Below, one piece after another: positions 37,675 through 46,217 of a stretch of 64,000 nucleotides of DNA. A model generated the notes under the pieces. That model ran no database searches. It worked only from the letters and a program-made list of their open reading frames with translations, and was not told the origin of the DNA. Origin of the DNA: an uncultured Mollicutes bacterium (lineage in GTDB: Bacteria > Bacillota_I > Bacilli_A > RFN20 > CAG-826); contig UQCQ01000003.1 in NCBI GenBank assembly GCA_900539595.1, positions 1 through 64,000 on the forward strand, given 5' to 3'. Numbering within the stretch: position 1 is the first letter of the stretch; every line of letters begins with the position of its first letter. Both the position numbers and the translations under genes were made by a program.

Positions 37675-38532
37675 TTATTTTTCTGTGAAGTTACGAAGAT
37701 AAAGATCGTAGACGCGGTTTTTTGGCACATTAAGATTGGAAGCGACGTTTTTAACGGCTTCTTTTCCCGATCTGCCCCAATCTAATTCTTCCCTTAAGGC
37801 TAAGCCGATTTCCGCATCGGTAGTTTCTTTTTTTTCTTTATTTCCTTCGACGACGATGACCATCTCGCCCCGTAAACTGTCTTCGGGTTCACAAGCAAGA
37901 TCCGTCAAAGTTCCTCGGATAAATTCTTCGTGTGCCTTGGTGATTTCTCTTGCTATTACGGCCTTCCGGTTGCCTAGGCTTGCTGCCATCGCGACTAAAG
38001 TTCGGGTGATTCGATGAGGGGATTCGTAGAAAATCAATGTTTCCACTCGCTTGGCAAGTTCCCGCAATTCTTGGTTACGTTCCGATTCTTTGGCAGGCAA
38101 AAAGCCTTCGAAATAGAAGTGGGAAGAATCTAAACCGGAGCACGCTAAGGCGTTGATAGCTGCGCTTGGGCCACTGACAACCGAGATTTTGATGCCTTCG
38201 TCAAGGCAGCGAGCAACAAGCCTTTGACCCGGGTCACTGACGGTGGGGTATCCGGCATCAGACATGTAGCACACCTTTTTCCCGCTTTTTAATAGTGAGA
38301 CGATGGAAGAGGCGGCTTCTTCTTCGTTATGTTCGTGACAGCTGATGAATGGTTTTGATATCTGAAAATAAGATAATAGCTTGCCAGAATTTCTTGTATC
38401 TTCCGCGGCGACGTAATCCGTTTCGGATAGAACCTCTAGGGCGCGTGGAGAGAATTCCTTTAAATTGCCGATGGGAGTGGCAATTAAATAAAGAAGGGGT
38501 GATTGGCCTTCAAAATTTAGTTCGCGATTCAT
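37675..38532 (-). CDS. rsmI: 16S rRNA (cytidine1402-2'-O)-methyltransferase
   Basis: SAM-dependent methyltransferase of the tetrapyrrole-methylase fold that modifies C1402 in the decoding centre. Motifs: LYLIATPIGNLKEFSPRALEVL at the N-terminus, AAEDTRNSGKLL, MSDAGYPTVSDPGQRLV, and VSGPSAAINALACSGL. 285 aa is standard. Its start overlaps the ricT stop by 4 nt, making it the last gene of the dnaX operon on the minus strand. It converges with the YfhO-like gene after 3 nt. Confidence 0.96.
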   Translation of the reverse strand: MNRELNFEGQSPLLYLIATPIGNLKEFSPRALEVLSETDYVAAEDTRNSGKLLSYFQISKPFISCHEHNEEEAASSIVSLLKSGKKVCYMSDAGYPTVSDPGQRLVARCLDEGIKISVVSGPSAAINALACSGLDSSHFYFEGFLPAKESERNQELRELAKRVETLIFYESPHRITRTLVAMAASLGNRKAVIAREITKAHEEFIRGTLTDLACEPEDSLRGEMVIVVEGNKEKKETTDAEIGLALREELDWGRSGKEAVKNVASNLNVPKNRVYDLYLRNFTEK

Positions 38533-39716
38533 GATTTCTTGCTTCCTTCATTGAGATTAGATGGGCCGCGATTTGGACGATGTTTTCCATGGAAGTTCCT
38601 ATGGTTTCCTTTACTATTTCGCTGGTCTTTGGAATTATTGTTTCCCTGCTGCGGACGATTGTTTGGGCTAGAAGACGGACCACGATTTGGCTGATTGTTT
38701 CCTTTGCGGTTTTTGTTGTTTTGGTTATTTTTCCGATCGGGATTGTTGTCTTTATTGGGTTTTTGATTGCGATCGTTGAAGTCGTTGAAGTTTCTTCCAC
38801 CGATATTGTAATCGGGCAATTCTAAATGGAGGCGACCATCTTCTTCCTTCTTTTTGTAGGTTCCTCTTTGCATAGCACGGATGTCTTCTAAGGGATAGGT
38901 CCTATAATCGTCGCGAGTCGCATTGACCAAGCGAACGTTTTTGGAAAGAACATTAAAGGAATCGACGCTGTAATCCCCTTCGGGGGTATGAATGACTTCA
39001 CCGTGACGCGGGAATTCTTTTTTGGCTTCCGTATAGGCGTCGTCTTCATAAAGGAGACAGCAAATTAATTTATCACAGGGGCCAGAAAGCTTCGGAATGT
39101 TGATTGTCAGCATTTGGTTTTTGGCACGCTGGATGGAAATGCCTTCAAAACTATTCAAGAAAGTGGAACAGCAAAGAGGCAAGCCACAAATGCCAATCCC
39201 TCCAATCATCTTCGCTTTATCACGGTTCGCGATTTGACGTAACTCCACGCGGCATCCTAGTTCTGGTGCGAGCATATGAAGCAATTCGCGGAAATCTACG
39301 CGTTTTTCAGGAGAGGTATAAGTAATGGTGACTTTTTCCCCATCTAAGGTATAAACGGCATCAATCAAATCCATGGCTAGGCCAAGGATTTCGACATCAC
39401 GTCTACAAATTTCCAATGCTTTCTTTCCTAGGGCGAGGTTGTATTCGTAATTGGACATATCTCCTTTGTTGGGCCGACGTAAAATAGGCTTTAATTCCAA
39501 GGAAGAATGATAGAAGGAAAGGGGAGTGGACGTTGTGCATACTGTTCCAATTTCATAGCCTGAAATTGTTTCAACTACCACAAGATCGCCCGGTTTTAAA
39601 TCAGAGAAGGAAGTGGAGAAGAAATAAGATTTATCACTGCCACGGAAACGAATGGAAACGAAGAAAGGATAGAGGTTTTCTTTGGTTTGAACGGTGTTAT
39701 TAATGTTAGGTTCCAT
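38529..39716 (-). CDS. ricT: PSP1-domain protein RicT (YaaT)
   Basis: Subunit of the Y-complex (RicA/F/T in Bacillus) that steers RNase Y processing, competence and sporulation. The PSP1 domain (about 45-290) has the expected GEYEIGTV-like strand (SGYEIGTVCTTS), RVELRQIANRDKAKMIGGIG and the Cys-rich core CGLPLCCSTFL / GPCDKLICCL, which binds iron-sulfur clusters in the Ric complex. About 105 C-terminal residues are low complexity (Asn, Lys, Arg, Gly), unlike Bacillus. The start is set at ATG 39716, with AAGGAG 7 nt upstream and the preceding gene ending at 39721. No ricA or ricF is in the window. Confidence 0.92.
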   Translation of the reverse strand: MEPNINNTVQTKENLYPFFVSIRFRGSDKSYFFSTSFSDLKPGDLVVVETISGYEIGTVCTTSTPLSFYHSSLELKPILRRPNKGDMSNYEYNLALGKKALEICRRDVEILGLAMDLIDAVYTLDGEKVTITYTSPEKRVDFRELLHMLAPELGCRVELRQIANRDKAKMIGGIGICGLPLCCSTFLNSFEGISIQRAKNQMLTINIPKLSGPCDKLICCLLYEDDAYTEAKKEFPRHGEVIHTPEGDYSVDSFNVLSKNVRLVNATRDDYRTYPLEDIRAMQRGTYKKKEEDGRLHLELPDYNIGGRNFNDFNDRNQKPNKDNNPDRKNNQNNKNRKGNNQPNRGPSSSPNNRPQQGNNNSKDQRNSKGNHRNFHGKHRPNRGPSNLNEGSKKS

Positions 39717-39720
39717 AAGA

Positions 39721-40698
39721 TTACTCCTTGTAGATGACATAGATGAGATGGGTGAAGAGAAGACCAAGATTAATGTTCGTGTCGATTTCTCCTCGTAAGG
39801 TCATGACTTCCAAGAGGGCTCGATCGGGATTAGGAATCGAAGAAGCGATGACTTTCGTTTGGCTTAAGTAAGAGGATAAATGAATTCTTCCTTGCCGACG
39901 AATTGAAGCAACGTCTTCAAATAGCATGGCAAGCATATCGAGATAGAAGCGTGCGCTCTTTTTAGAATTGATGAGCGGAATGATGGTTTTCTCCATGACA
40001 TAACGAGCGTATTCCGGTTTTTCACCAAAGGCTTCTAGCATGGTTTCGAAAGCCAATTTTGCATTTTGGTAATCCGTGGTTTCGACTTGTTCGGCAATAA
40101 GACTTGCGTCGTTATTGAAGAAAGAAAGGATTTCTGCGTCGTTTTTGCCAACGCCGATAGAGGTGGCCTCTTGAATAACTTGTTCTTGAGGGACAAGTAG
40201 CATTCGCACGGATTCGCATCGCGAAATGATCGTCGGCAGAACCTTGGATTCGTTTCGGGTTGTTAAGATTGCAAACGTATTGGGAGAAGGCTCTTCCAAA
40301 AATTTTAAAAGGCTGTTGATGGCTTCTATGGTCATGTTTTCTACTTCGTGAATCACATAAACCATGATGCCTTTTCGTTCCAATGCGGTCTGGTTGAAGT
40401 TTGAAAGAACGTTGCCAACTTCATCCTTTTTAATCGAATTTTCACTTCCATCGAGACAAACAAAATCTGGATAATCGCTCGCATCAATGCGTTGACAGGT
40501 TCTGCAGGTTAAGTCAGCGAAGGGGCTAGGATGATCACACAAAATAGATTTGGCGAGATAAATCGCGGTTTCCTTTAAGGGAATCCCCGCTTCGCCCATT
40601 AAAAGATAGGCATGGGAAAGGCGTCCTTTTTCTAGGGCGTTCGCAAAAGTACGATAGGCCAAAGGCTGATGGTTTTTGATGTATTCGCCAATTCCCAT
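39721..40698 (-). CDS. holB: DNA polymerase III subunit delta'
   Basis: Clamp-loader subunit, AAA+ fold, 325 aa. The P-loop is degenerate (GEAGIPLKET), which is normal for delta'. Zinc-ribbon Cys residues (CDHPSPFADLTCRTC) are present. The SRC motif (IISRCESV) and the sensor region (ENMTIEAINSLLKFLEEPS) are intact. It belongs to the dnaX-recR-tmk-holB-ricT operon. A TAAAAT box ends 8 nt before the ATG, overlapping the tmk stop, so an extra internal start is possible. Confidence 0.93.
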   Translation of the reverse strand: MGIGEYIKNHQPLAYRTFANALEKGRLSHAYLLMGEAGIPLKETAIYLAKSILCDHPSPFADLTCRTCQRIDASDYPDFVCLDGSENSIKKDEVGNVLSNFNQTALERKGIMVYVIHEVENMTIEAINSLLKFLEEPSPNTFAILTTRNESKVLPTIISRCESVRMLLVPQEQVIQEATSIGVGKNDAEILSFFNNDASLIAEQVETTDYQNAKLAFETMLEAFGEKPEYARYVMEKTIIPLINSKKSARFYLDMLAMLFEDVASIRRQGRIHLSSYLSQTKVIASSIPNPDRALLEVMTLRGEIDTNINLGLLFTHLIYVIYKE

Positions 40699-40704
40699 AC
40701 CGAA

Positions 40705-41328
40705 TTATTTTAGCCTTTCTTGAATAGCAGCATAGGCGTCGTCGACTACTTTATTTAGAGGCTGGGACGCATCGATGATGACATAACGGTCCGCATATTT
40801 CTTAGCTAAATCCAAAAAAGCTTGGCGAACGCGATGATGGAAGTCTAATTTTTCCAAGTCTAAGCGATTGACTTCGCGATTTTGGTTCGCGGCGATGCGG
40901 GCTAACCCTTTTTCGGGTTCGATGTCGAAAAGCAAAGTGAGATCAGGGAATGTCCCTTCCGTTGCAAACATATTGATATCGAGGACGTCTTTAAGGGCGA
41001 TGCCGCGTGCGCCACCTTGATAAGCCAAAGAACTGTCGAGATAACGGTCACAAAGAACGATTTTTCCTTCCTTCAAGGCCGGCCAGATCTTTTGAGCAAG
41101 ATGCTGTCTCCTGGAGGCGGCGTAAAGAAGAGCTTCGGTTCGCGGGTCCATGTCCGTGTTTTTCCGATCCAAAATAATGTTGCGAATTTCTTCGCTGATA
41201 GGAGTGCCTCCTGGTTCCCGCGTTAAAACGGTTTGGGCACCACTTTGAATGAGGCGTTCGTTTATAAGACGTAGAGCGGAGCTTTTTCCAGAGCCCTCTC
41301 CCCCTTCAAAGGTTATGAAGATACTCAT
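40705..41328 (-). CDS. tmk: Thymidylate kinase
   Basis: Phosphorylates dTMP to dTDP for DNA synthesis. Walker A is FEGGEGSGKSSAL, the DR motif is LCDRYLDSSLAYQG, and the LID region has the Arg pair in LARIAANQNREVNRLD. 207 aa is standard. The start overlaps the recR stop by 4 nt (ATGA). In Bacillus yaaQ and yaaR lie between tmk and holB; here holB follows directly. Confidence 0.96.
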   Translation of the reverse strand: MSIFITFEGGEGSGKSSALRLINERLIQSGAQTVLTREPGGTPISEEIRNIILDRKNTDMDPRTEALLYAASRRQHLAQKIWPALKEGKIVLCDRYLDSSLAYQGGARGIALKDVLDINMFATEGTFPDLTLLFDIEPEKGLARIAANQNREVNRLDLEKLDFHHRVRQAFLDLAKKYADRYVIIDASQPLNKVVDDAYAAIQERLK

Positions 41329-41918
41329 AATGATTTTCTCCCTTCGAGTGCTTTTTCTAGCGTTAGTGGATCGGCGTATTCCAAATTGGCCCCCATAGGA
41401 AGTCCATATCCTAGCCGCGTGACTTTAATGTTTTTCCCCTGCAACATTCGTGCAATAAATAAGGCCGTTGTTTCCCCTTCGAGGTTGGGGTTCATGGCCA
41501 AAATCACTTCACGTATCCCCTCTTTTTCAATTCTTTGAAGCAAAGGGGCAATGGAAATGTCTTCCGCTCCAATTCCCTTTGTTGGCGACAGCAAGCCGCC
41601 TAAAACATGATAAACGCCTTTGTACTGCAGTTTTTCAAAGGACAAGGCATCTTTAGGCAAAGAAACAACAATGCAAGTAGAGTGGTCTCGTTCCGGGTTG
41701 TCGCAAACCTCACATTGCTCGCCTTCACAATAAAGCCCACACGTAGGGCATTTATGGATGGAAGTTTTCGCTTTGCGAATTGCTTCCGCAAATTCGTTGG
41801 CGTCTTCCTCCCGCATTTCAATAACACTAAAAGCCATGCGTTGGGCACTTTTCATCCCTACGCCTGGCAGTTTAGAGAAGCTGTCGACTAATTCGTTATA
41901 GGTTTTGAGTTCTTTCAT
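41325..41918 (-). CDS. recR: Recombination protein RecR
   Basis: Ring-forming DNA-binding protein of the RecFOR repair pathway. 197 aa: N-terminal helix-hairpin-helix (LPGVGMKSAQRMAFS), Cys4 zinc finger (CPTCGLYCEGEQCEVC), Toprim domain (VILAMNPNLEGETTALFIARML). Its ATG overlaps the ybaB stop by one base (TAATG), implying tight translational coupling. Confidence 0.97.
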   Translation of the reverse strand: MKELKTYNELVDSFSKLPGVGMKSAQRMAFSVIEMREEDANEFAEAIRKAKTSIHKCPTCGLYCEGEQCEVCDNPERDHSTCIVVSLPKDALSFEKLQYKGVYHVLGGLLSPTKGIGAEDISIAPLLQRIEKEGIREVILAMNPNLEGETTALFIARMLQGKNIKVTRLGYGLPMGANLEYADPLTLEKALEGRKSL

Positions 41919-42220
41919 TAAAACGGCATTCCGGATTGTCCGGTGATTTTTTCTTGAATCGCATCCGATTCTTTTTGGATTTCTTCCATGGCTTCGTTGA
42001 CGGCCATGGCGATGGTTTCACAAAGCAAATCCGCATTTTCGGGGTCGAGCGCATCTTTGTCGATTTCCACACTCTTGACGCTGCGGTTACCCAAGACGGT
42101 CATTTTGACCATGCCGCCCTTTTCAACGACAAATTCTTTTTGCTCCAAGGCGTCTTGGGCCTTTTTCATTTCTCTTTGCATGCGTTGAGCTTGCATGATC
42201 ATTTGCTGCATTTGATTCAT
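41918..42220 (-). CDS. YbaB/EbfC nucleoid-associated protein
   Basis: Small dimeric DNA-binding protein of 100 aa, found between dnaX and recR in nearly all bacteria. The sequence shows the Met/Gln-rich first helix (MNQMQQMIMQAQRMQREMKKA), the KMTVLGNRSVKSVEID strands and the last helix (MEEIQKESDAIQEKI). The start is taken at ATG 42220, with GGAGG 8 nt upstream; the ATG at 42238 is less likely. Confidence 0.95.
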   Translation of the reverse strand: MNQMQQMIMQAQRMQREMKKAQDALEQKEFVVEKGGMVKMTVLGNRSVKSVEIDKDALDPENADLLCETIAMAVNEAMEEIQKESDAIQEKITGQSGMPF

Positions 42221-42234
42221 TTTCTTTTCCTCCA

Positions 42235-44166
42235 TCAAAATTTAGGCAATTTCAGTTGAATATCTTCGGGACGAGGCAGTTGAGATAGCTGCTTTAAGTT
42301 AAAGTAAGTGGTTTGAATGCGGTTGTTGTCTAAACGAGTTAACGCATGAACGAACACTTTTCTTCCTAGAACCAAGGAAACCATGGCGGAGATAGCCTTT
42401 TGGTTTTCCTTCAAATTCGCGATTTCCGCGGATTTATCGTAATTGAAGTTGATGAGCAAAGCTTCTTGGCAAAGGCAGAAAGGTTTTCCGTCCGCTAATA
42501 GTTGGGCCACACTTCCTACGCGACTATCTAATGCGGCATCTTGGAATTCGGACCAGCTATTAAATAGGTTCTTTCTTTCATTTTTATGTTTTGGCCCAAG
42601 GACCATGATTTTGATCATTTCGTCATCGGAAATCGATACAGGGGTGCCTTCTTTGTATAGCCCATCCCCGGGAACTTTGGATAGGTCAAGGGAGGTTGGG
42701 GCCGGCAAAGACGAAGTTTCGAAGAACGATAGTGTCGTGGTGTCGCGTACAGGAGCGGGCTCTTCCACCGCTTTTGCGGGAGCTGCGGGTTTTGCGGCCT
42801 CCGCGGTTTGGAAGGATGGAAGGGGCTCAATCTCAGGCTCATCTGGCTCTTCCAAGAAACTGGGTATTTCGTTCCCAAGGTAGGGTTTTCCTTCTTCGGG
42901 AATGTAATCTGCTTCCTTGGGAACAGGAGGCGGGACGATTTTTTCTTTCTTTTTAGGCTGCTCCGTTTGTTCGGGAACTGGACTAGAAAGGATCGACGTT
43001 TTTTCTAACAAAGGGGCTTTTGGCTCAAAAGAATCGACGTGTACCGGCTGCTTTTCTTGAATGGCAATGATAGGAACCGGCTCTTTTTCTTCCGAAAGCG
43101 TGGCTAGTTGTAACATGGACAGTTCAAATAAGGAACGTACGTTGGATACGACGCGGAAGTCGCGCTGTGTCTTCAACAGAATGTCGATCATTTGATTGGC
43201 GCGTTTAGCATCGATGAGTTTATTTAAACGTTCAGCATCTTGCTTTTTCAGAGATTGAACCAAAGATTCGTTCTTTGTTTTTCGGTAAATAATAAAGTCT
43301 TTTAAAATGTCTAGCAGGCTCGCGCATAGGCGACGGATGTCGACCCCTCCTTCAAAGAAGAAGGATAGTTTTTCAAGGATTCCAGAAATGTCACCTTTGG
43401 CAATCAGCTCCAGCAAGTTGATTTTTTCTTCGGTGGAAGTGAGCCCAAAAACAGAAAGGACGTCCGATTCTTTCAACGCATCCCCACTATAGGCGAGTAC
43501 TTGATCCAGAATGGAGAGCGCGTCGCGCATTCCCCCGTCTGCAAGAGAAACGACGGCATCTAATCCATTTTCTTCGAATGCGATTCCTTCTTGTTCTAAA
43601 ATCCAAATGAGTTTGGCTTTCATGTCGGCTTCGCTGATTTTGCCAAAATCGTAACGTTGGCAGCGGGACAAAATGGTGGGCAGGACCTTGTAGGGTTCTG
43701 TGGTTGCTAAAATAAAAACAACATGTTCGGGAGGTTCTTCCAAGGTTTTCAGCAAGGCGTTAAAAGCCCCTTGGCTCATCATGTGGACTTCGTCGATGAT
43801 GTAAATTTTGTAACGGCCTTTGATAGGGGCGTAACGGACTTGCTCAATAAGGTCACGGACTTGGTCGACACCATTATTGGACGCCGCGTCAATCTCGATG
43901 ACGTCTGGATGGGATCCTGAATTTAATTCCAAACAGTTAGAACAATGATTGCATTGGTGCCCAATCCCCTCTTCACAGTTCAAGGCTTTGGCAAATAAAC
44001 GGGCCATGGAAGTCTTTCCAGTCCCCCTTGGACCACAAAAAAGATAGGCATGTGCAATCTTGTCGTTGGTGATTGCGTTTCGTAAGGTGCGAACAATTGC
44101 TCGCTGTCCAGCAACCTCTTCGAAGGTTTGAGGACGATATTTGTTATAGAGTGCTTTGTAGGCCAT
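42235..44166 (-). CDS. dnaX: DNA polymerase III subunits gamma/tau
   Basis: AAA+ clamp-loader ATPase, 643 aa. Walker A is GPRGTGKT, zinc-binding Cys are in the CNHCSNC region (about residue 70), Walker B is IIDEVHMMSQGA and the SRC motif is ILSRCQRYDF. Domain III oligomerisation runs to about residue 370. A Pro/Lys/Glu-rich linker (370-500) precedes a tau-type C-terminal domain. No convincing slippery heptamer was found, so a frameshifted gamma form is not supported. First gene of the dnaX operon; TATAAT lies 14 nt before its ATG. Confidence 0.96.
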   Translation of the reverse strand: MAYKALYNKYRPQTFEEVAGQRAIVRTLRNAITNDKIAHAYLFCGPRGTGKTSMARLFAKALNCEEGIGHQCNHCSNCLELNSGSHPDVIEIDAASNNGVDQVRDLIEQVRYAPIKGRYKIYIIDEVHMMSQGAFNALLKTLEEPPEHVVFILATTEPYKVLPTILSRCQRYDFGKISEADMKAKLIWILEQEGIAFEENGLDAVVSLADGGMRDALSILDQVLAYSGDALKESDVLSVFGLTSTEEKINLLELIAKGDISGILEKLSFFFEGGVDIRRLCASLLDILKDFIIYRKTKNESLVQSLKKQDAERLNKLIDAKRANQMIDILLKTQRDFRVVSNVRSLFELSMLQLATLSEEKEPVPIIAIQEKQPVHVDSFEPKAPLLEKTSILSSPVPEQTEQPKKKEKIVPPPVPKEADYIPEEGKPYLGNEIPSFLEEPDEPEIEPLPSFQTAEAAKPAAPAKAVEEPAPVRDTTTLSFFETSSLPAPTSLDLSKVPGDGLYKEGTPVSISDDEMIKIMVLGPKHKNERKNLFNSWSEFQDAALDSRVGSVAQLLADGKPFCLCQEALLINFNYDKSAEIANLKENQKAISAMVSLVLGRKVFVHALTRLDNNRIQTTYFNLKQLSQLPRPEDIQLKLPKF

Positions 44167-44180
44167 ATGCGTTCCGTGGA

Positions 44181-44254
44181 ATTATACCTTTTTGTCGTTT
44201 TTCTTCCTAGTGACTAATCAAGGATTAGGAAGGTTTTATCTGGGGTGGTATAAT
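44181..44254. promoter_or_regulatory. Divergent dnaX / prfA promoter region
   Basis: Minus-strand GGTATAAT (-10 at 44181-44186) leads to dnaX with a leader of about 7 nt. Plus-strand GGTATAAT (-10 at 44249-44254) leads to prfA with about a 16-nt leader that includes GGAAG. Neither has a clear TTGACA. The same GG before the -10 appears at both promoters and at 23838. Confidence 0.6.
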
Positions 44255-44276
44255 CCACGCGGAAATTGGAAGTTTT

Positions 44277-45368
44277 ATGGAAGAATCAATGCACAAACGC
44301 CTCGAGGCCATTCGAATTCGCTACGAAGAATTAGAGAAAGAACTTACTTCGGAAGAAGTTGCGACGGATGTTGCGAAATTCACACGCCTATCGAAAGAAA
44401 AGTCCGACATAGAAGAAGCGTATGAAAAATATTCGGAATATCTTCGCCTTAGCCAAGAAATCAAAGATTCGTTGGAAATGGAAGAATCCGGAGACGCCGA
44501 ATTAGCTGAATTCGCCAAAGAAACGCGCAAGGCAGATGAAGCGAAAAAAGAAGAAATTGAATCGGAATTCAAAAGCATTTTGTTGCCCAAGGATCCTAAC
44601 GATGACAAAAACATCATCGTTGAAATTCGTGGAGCAGTCGGCGGGGATGAGGCGAACCTTTTTGCGGGCGATTTAGTTAATATGTACACTCGTTACGCGG
44701 AAAAGCAAGGCTGGAGCATCAAACTTTTGGATGCCTCTTTGGGAACTGCTGGCGGATATTCGAATATCTCGTTCATGATTAAAGGTGACCGCGTTTATTC
44801 CAAATTAAAATTCGAGAGCGGCGCCCATCGCGTTCAACGCGTTCCGAAGACGGAAGCCAGCGGCCGTATCCATACCTCCACGGCGACGGTTTTGGTGATG
44901 CCAGAAGCGGAAGAAGTCGACGTTCAAATTAATCCAAACGACTTAAAGATCGATACCTACCATTCCCAGGGTGCTGGCGGACAAAACGTCAACAAAACGG
45001 AATCTGCGGTTCGCATCACCCACATTCCGACGGGTTTAGTCGTGGCGTGCCAAACTGAAAAAGCCCAATTGCAAAACAAGGCGATTGCCATGCAGATGAT
45101 TCGTGCCAAAGTCTATTCTTTTTATCAGGATCAAGTGGATGCCCAAAGAGCATCTGAACGGAAACTCAAGGTTGGAACCGGCGAAAGATCAGAAAAAATT
45201 CGTACCTATAATTACCCACAAAATCGTGTTACTGATCACCGTATCGGATTTACTATCAACCAATTGGATCGCGTTATGACAGGAGAATTGGACCCTATCA
45301 TTGACGCTTTAATCCATTTTGACCAGGAACAAAAACTTCTAGAACAGGAGAAAAAAGACAATGCCTAA
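44277..45368 (+). CDS. prfA: Peptide chain release factor 1
   Basis: Recognises UAA and UAG. 363 aa, with the tripeptide anticodon region as RVPKTEASGRIHTS (PxT form of RF1) and the catalytic loop GAGGQNVNKTESAVR. ATG 44277 has GGAAG 5 nt upstream; ATG 44289 is an alternative. It starts the prfA-prmC-sua5/rpiB operon and overlaps prmC by 8 nt. Confidence 0.97.
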   Translation: MEESMHKRLEAIRIRYEELEKELTSEEVATDVAKFTRLSKEKSDIEEAYEKYSEYLRLSQEIKDSLEMEESGDAELAEFAKETRKADEAKKEEIESEFKSILLPKDPNDDKNIIVEIRGAVGGDEANLFAGDLVNMYTRYAEKQGWSIKLLDASLGTAGGYSNISFMIKGDRVYSKLKFESGAHRVQRVPKTEASGRIHTSTATVLVMPEAEEVDVQINPNDLKIDTYHSQGAGGQNVNKTESAVRITHIPTGLVVACQTEKAQLQNKAIAMQMIRAKVYSFYQDQVDAQRASERKLKVGTGERSEKIRTYNYPQNRVTDHRIGFTINQLDRVMTGELDPIIDALIHFDQEQKLLEQEKKDNA

Positions 45369-46206
45369 AATCCGCGATGTCTATTTCAAAGCCATCGAAG
45401 AGGGAAAAGAACACTGCGTCACTTCCCAAGATATTCGCCTTTTAATATCTCGGGATATGGGGTATGCGGAACCCATCGATACTTTATTCCATCAAAACGA
45501 TGAATTCACCGCAAAAAGCAAATTTGATGTTCAATTTGCACGTTTATTGAAAGGCGAACCGGTGGAATATATTCTGAACGAAGCCAAGTTTTTGGACCAT
45601 CGGTTATACGTTGACGAAAACGTTTTGATTCCTCGCATGGAAACAGAAGAGTTAATTGCCAACATCTCCGAAAGAATTACGGACTATTATGATCCGCGTA
45701 ATTATTTGGTTTGCGCTGACATTGGGACTGGAAGCGGATGCATTGCTATTGCACTAAAGTCCATTTTTCATAATTGGCTCATTACGGCGACTGACGTTTC
45801 AGAAGGCGCATTAAATGTCGCCAAGAAAAATATGGAAACTTACCATTTATCAATCCATACGGAACTAGGGGAAAGTTTAGAGCCTTTTATTCGCAATAAT
45901 ATGGCACTCGATATCATAGTTTCCAACCCGCCTTATATTCTAAACAAAGATGAGGTTCAGGATTCGGTGAAAAACTATGAACCTTCTAGCGCGCTTTATT
46001 TAGATAAAAACCATTCGGTATACGAATCGATTTTCCGTGATTATAAAAAAGTCAAAAAAGGCACTTTGCTCATGTGTTTTGAAATCGGCTACGACTTAGA
46101 AAACTATTTGACGGATTTGATGAAGCGATATCTTGAAAATTACGATTATGATTTTGTCAAAGACCTAAATGGACTTACTCGTTTCTTGTTTATCTGTTGC
46201 CATTAA
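45361..46206 (+). CDS. prmC: Release factor glutamine methyltransferase
   Basis: Methylates the Gln of the GGQ motif of RF1 and RF2. 281 aa: N-terminal helical domain, SAM motif (VCADIGTGSGCIAIAL) and catalytic NPPY in IVSNPPYILN. It starts inside the end of prfA (8-nt overlap). Conserved partners prfA (44277) and prfB (51993) are both in the window. Confidence 0.95.
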   Translation: MPKIRDVYFKAIEEGKEHCVTSQDIRLLISRDMGYAEPIDTLFHQNDEFTAKSKFDVQFARLLKGEPVEYILNEAKFLDHRLYVDENVLIPRMETEELIANISERITDYYDPRNYLVCADIGTGSGCIAIALKSIFHNWLITATDVSEGALNVAKKNMETYHLSIHTELGESLEPFIRNNMALDIIVSNPPYILNKDEVQDSVKNYEPSSALYLDKNHSVYESIFRDYKKVKKGTLLMCFEIGYDLENYLTDLMKRYLENYDYDFVKDLNGLTRFLFICCH

Positions 46207-46217
46207 GAGGTGAAAAT

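Noticed and set aside
42900..43010. Programmed frameshift site in dnaX (A-rich stretch at KKKEK)
   Set aside because: No in-frame A-AAA-AAG heptamer was found at the expected site, so a gamma product is not supported.
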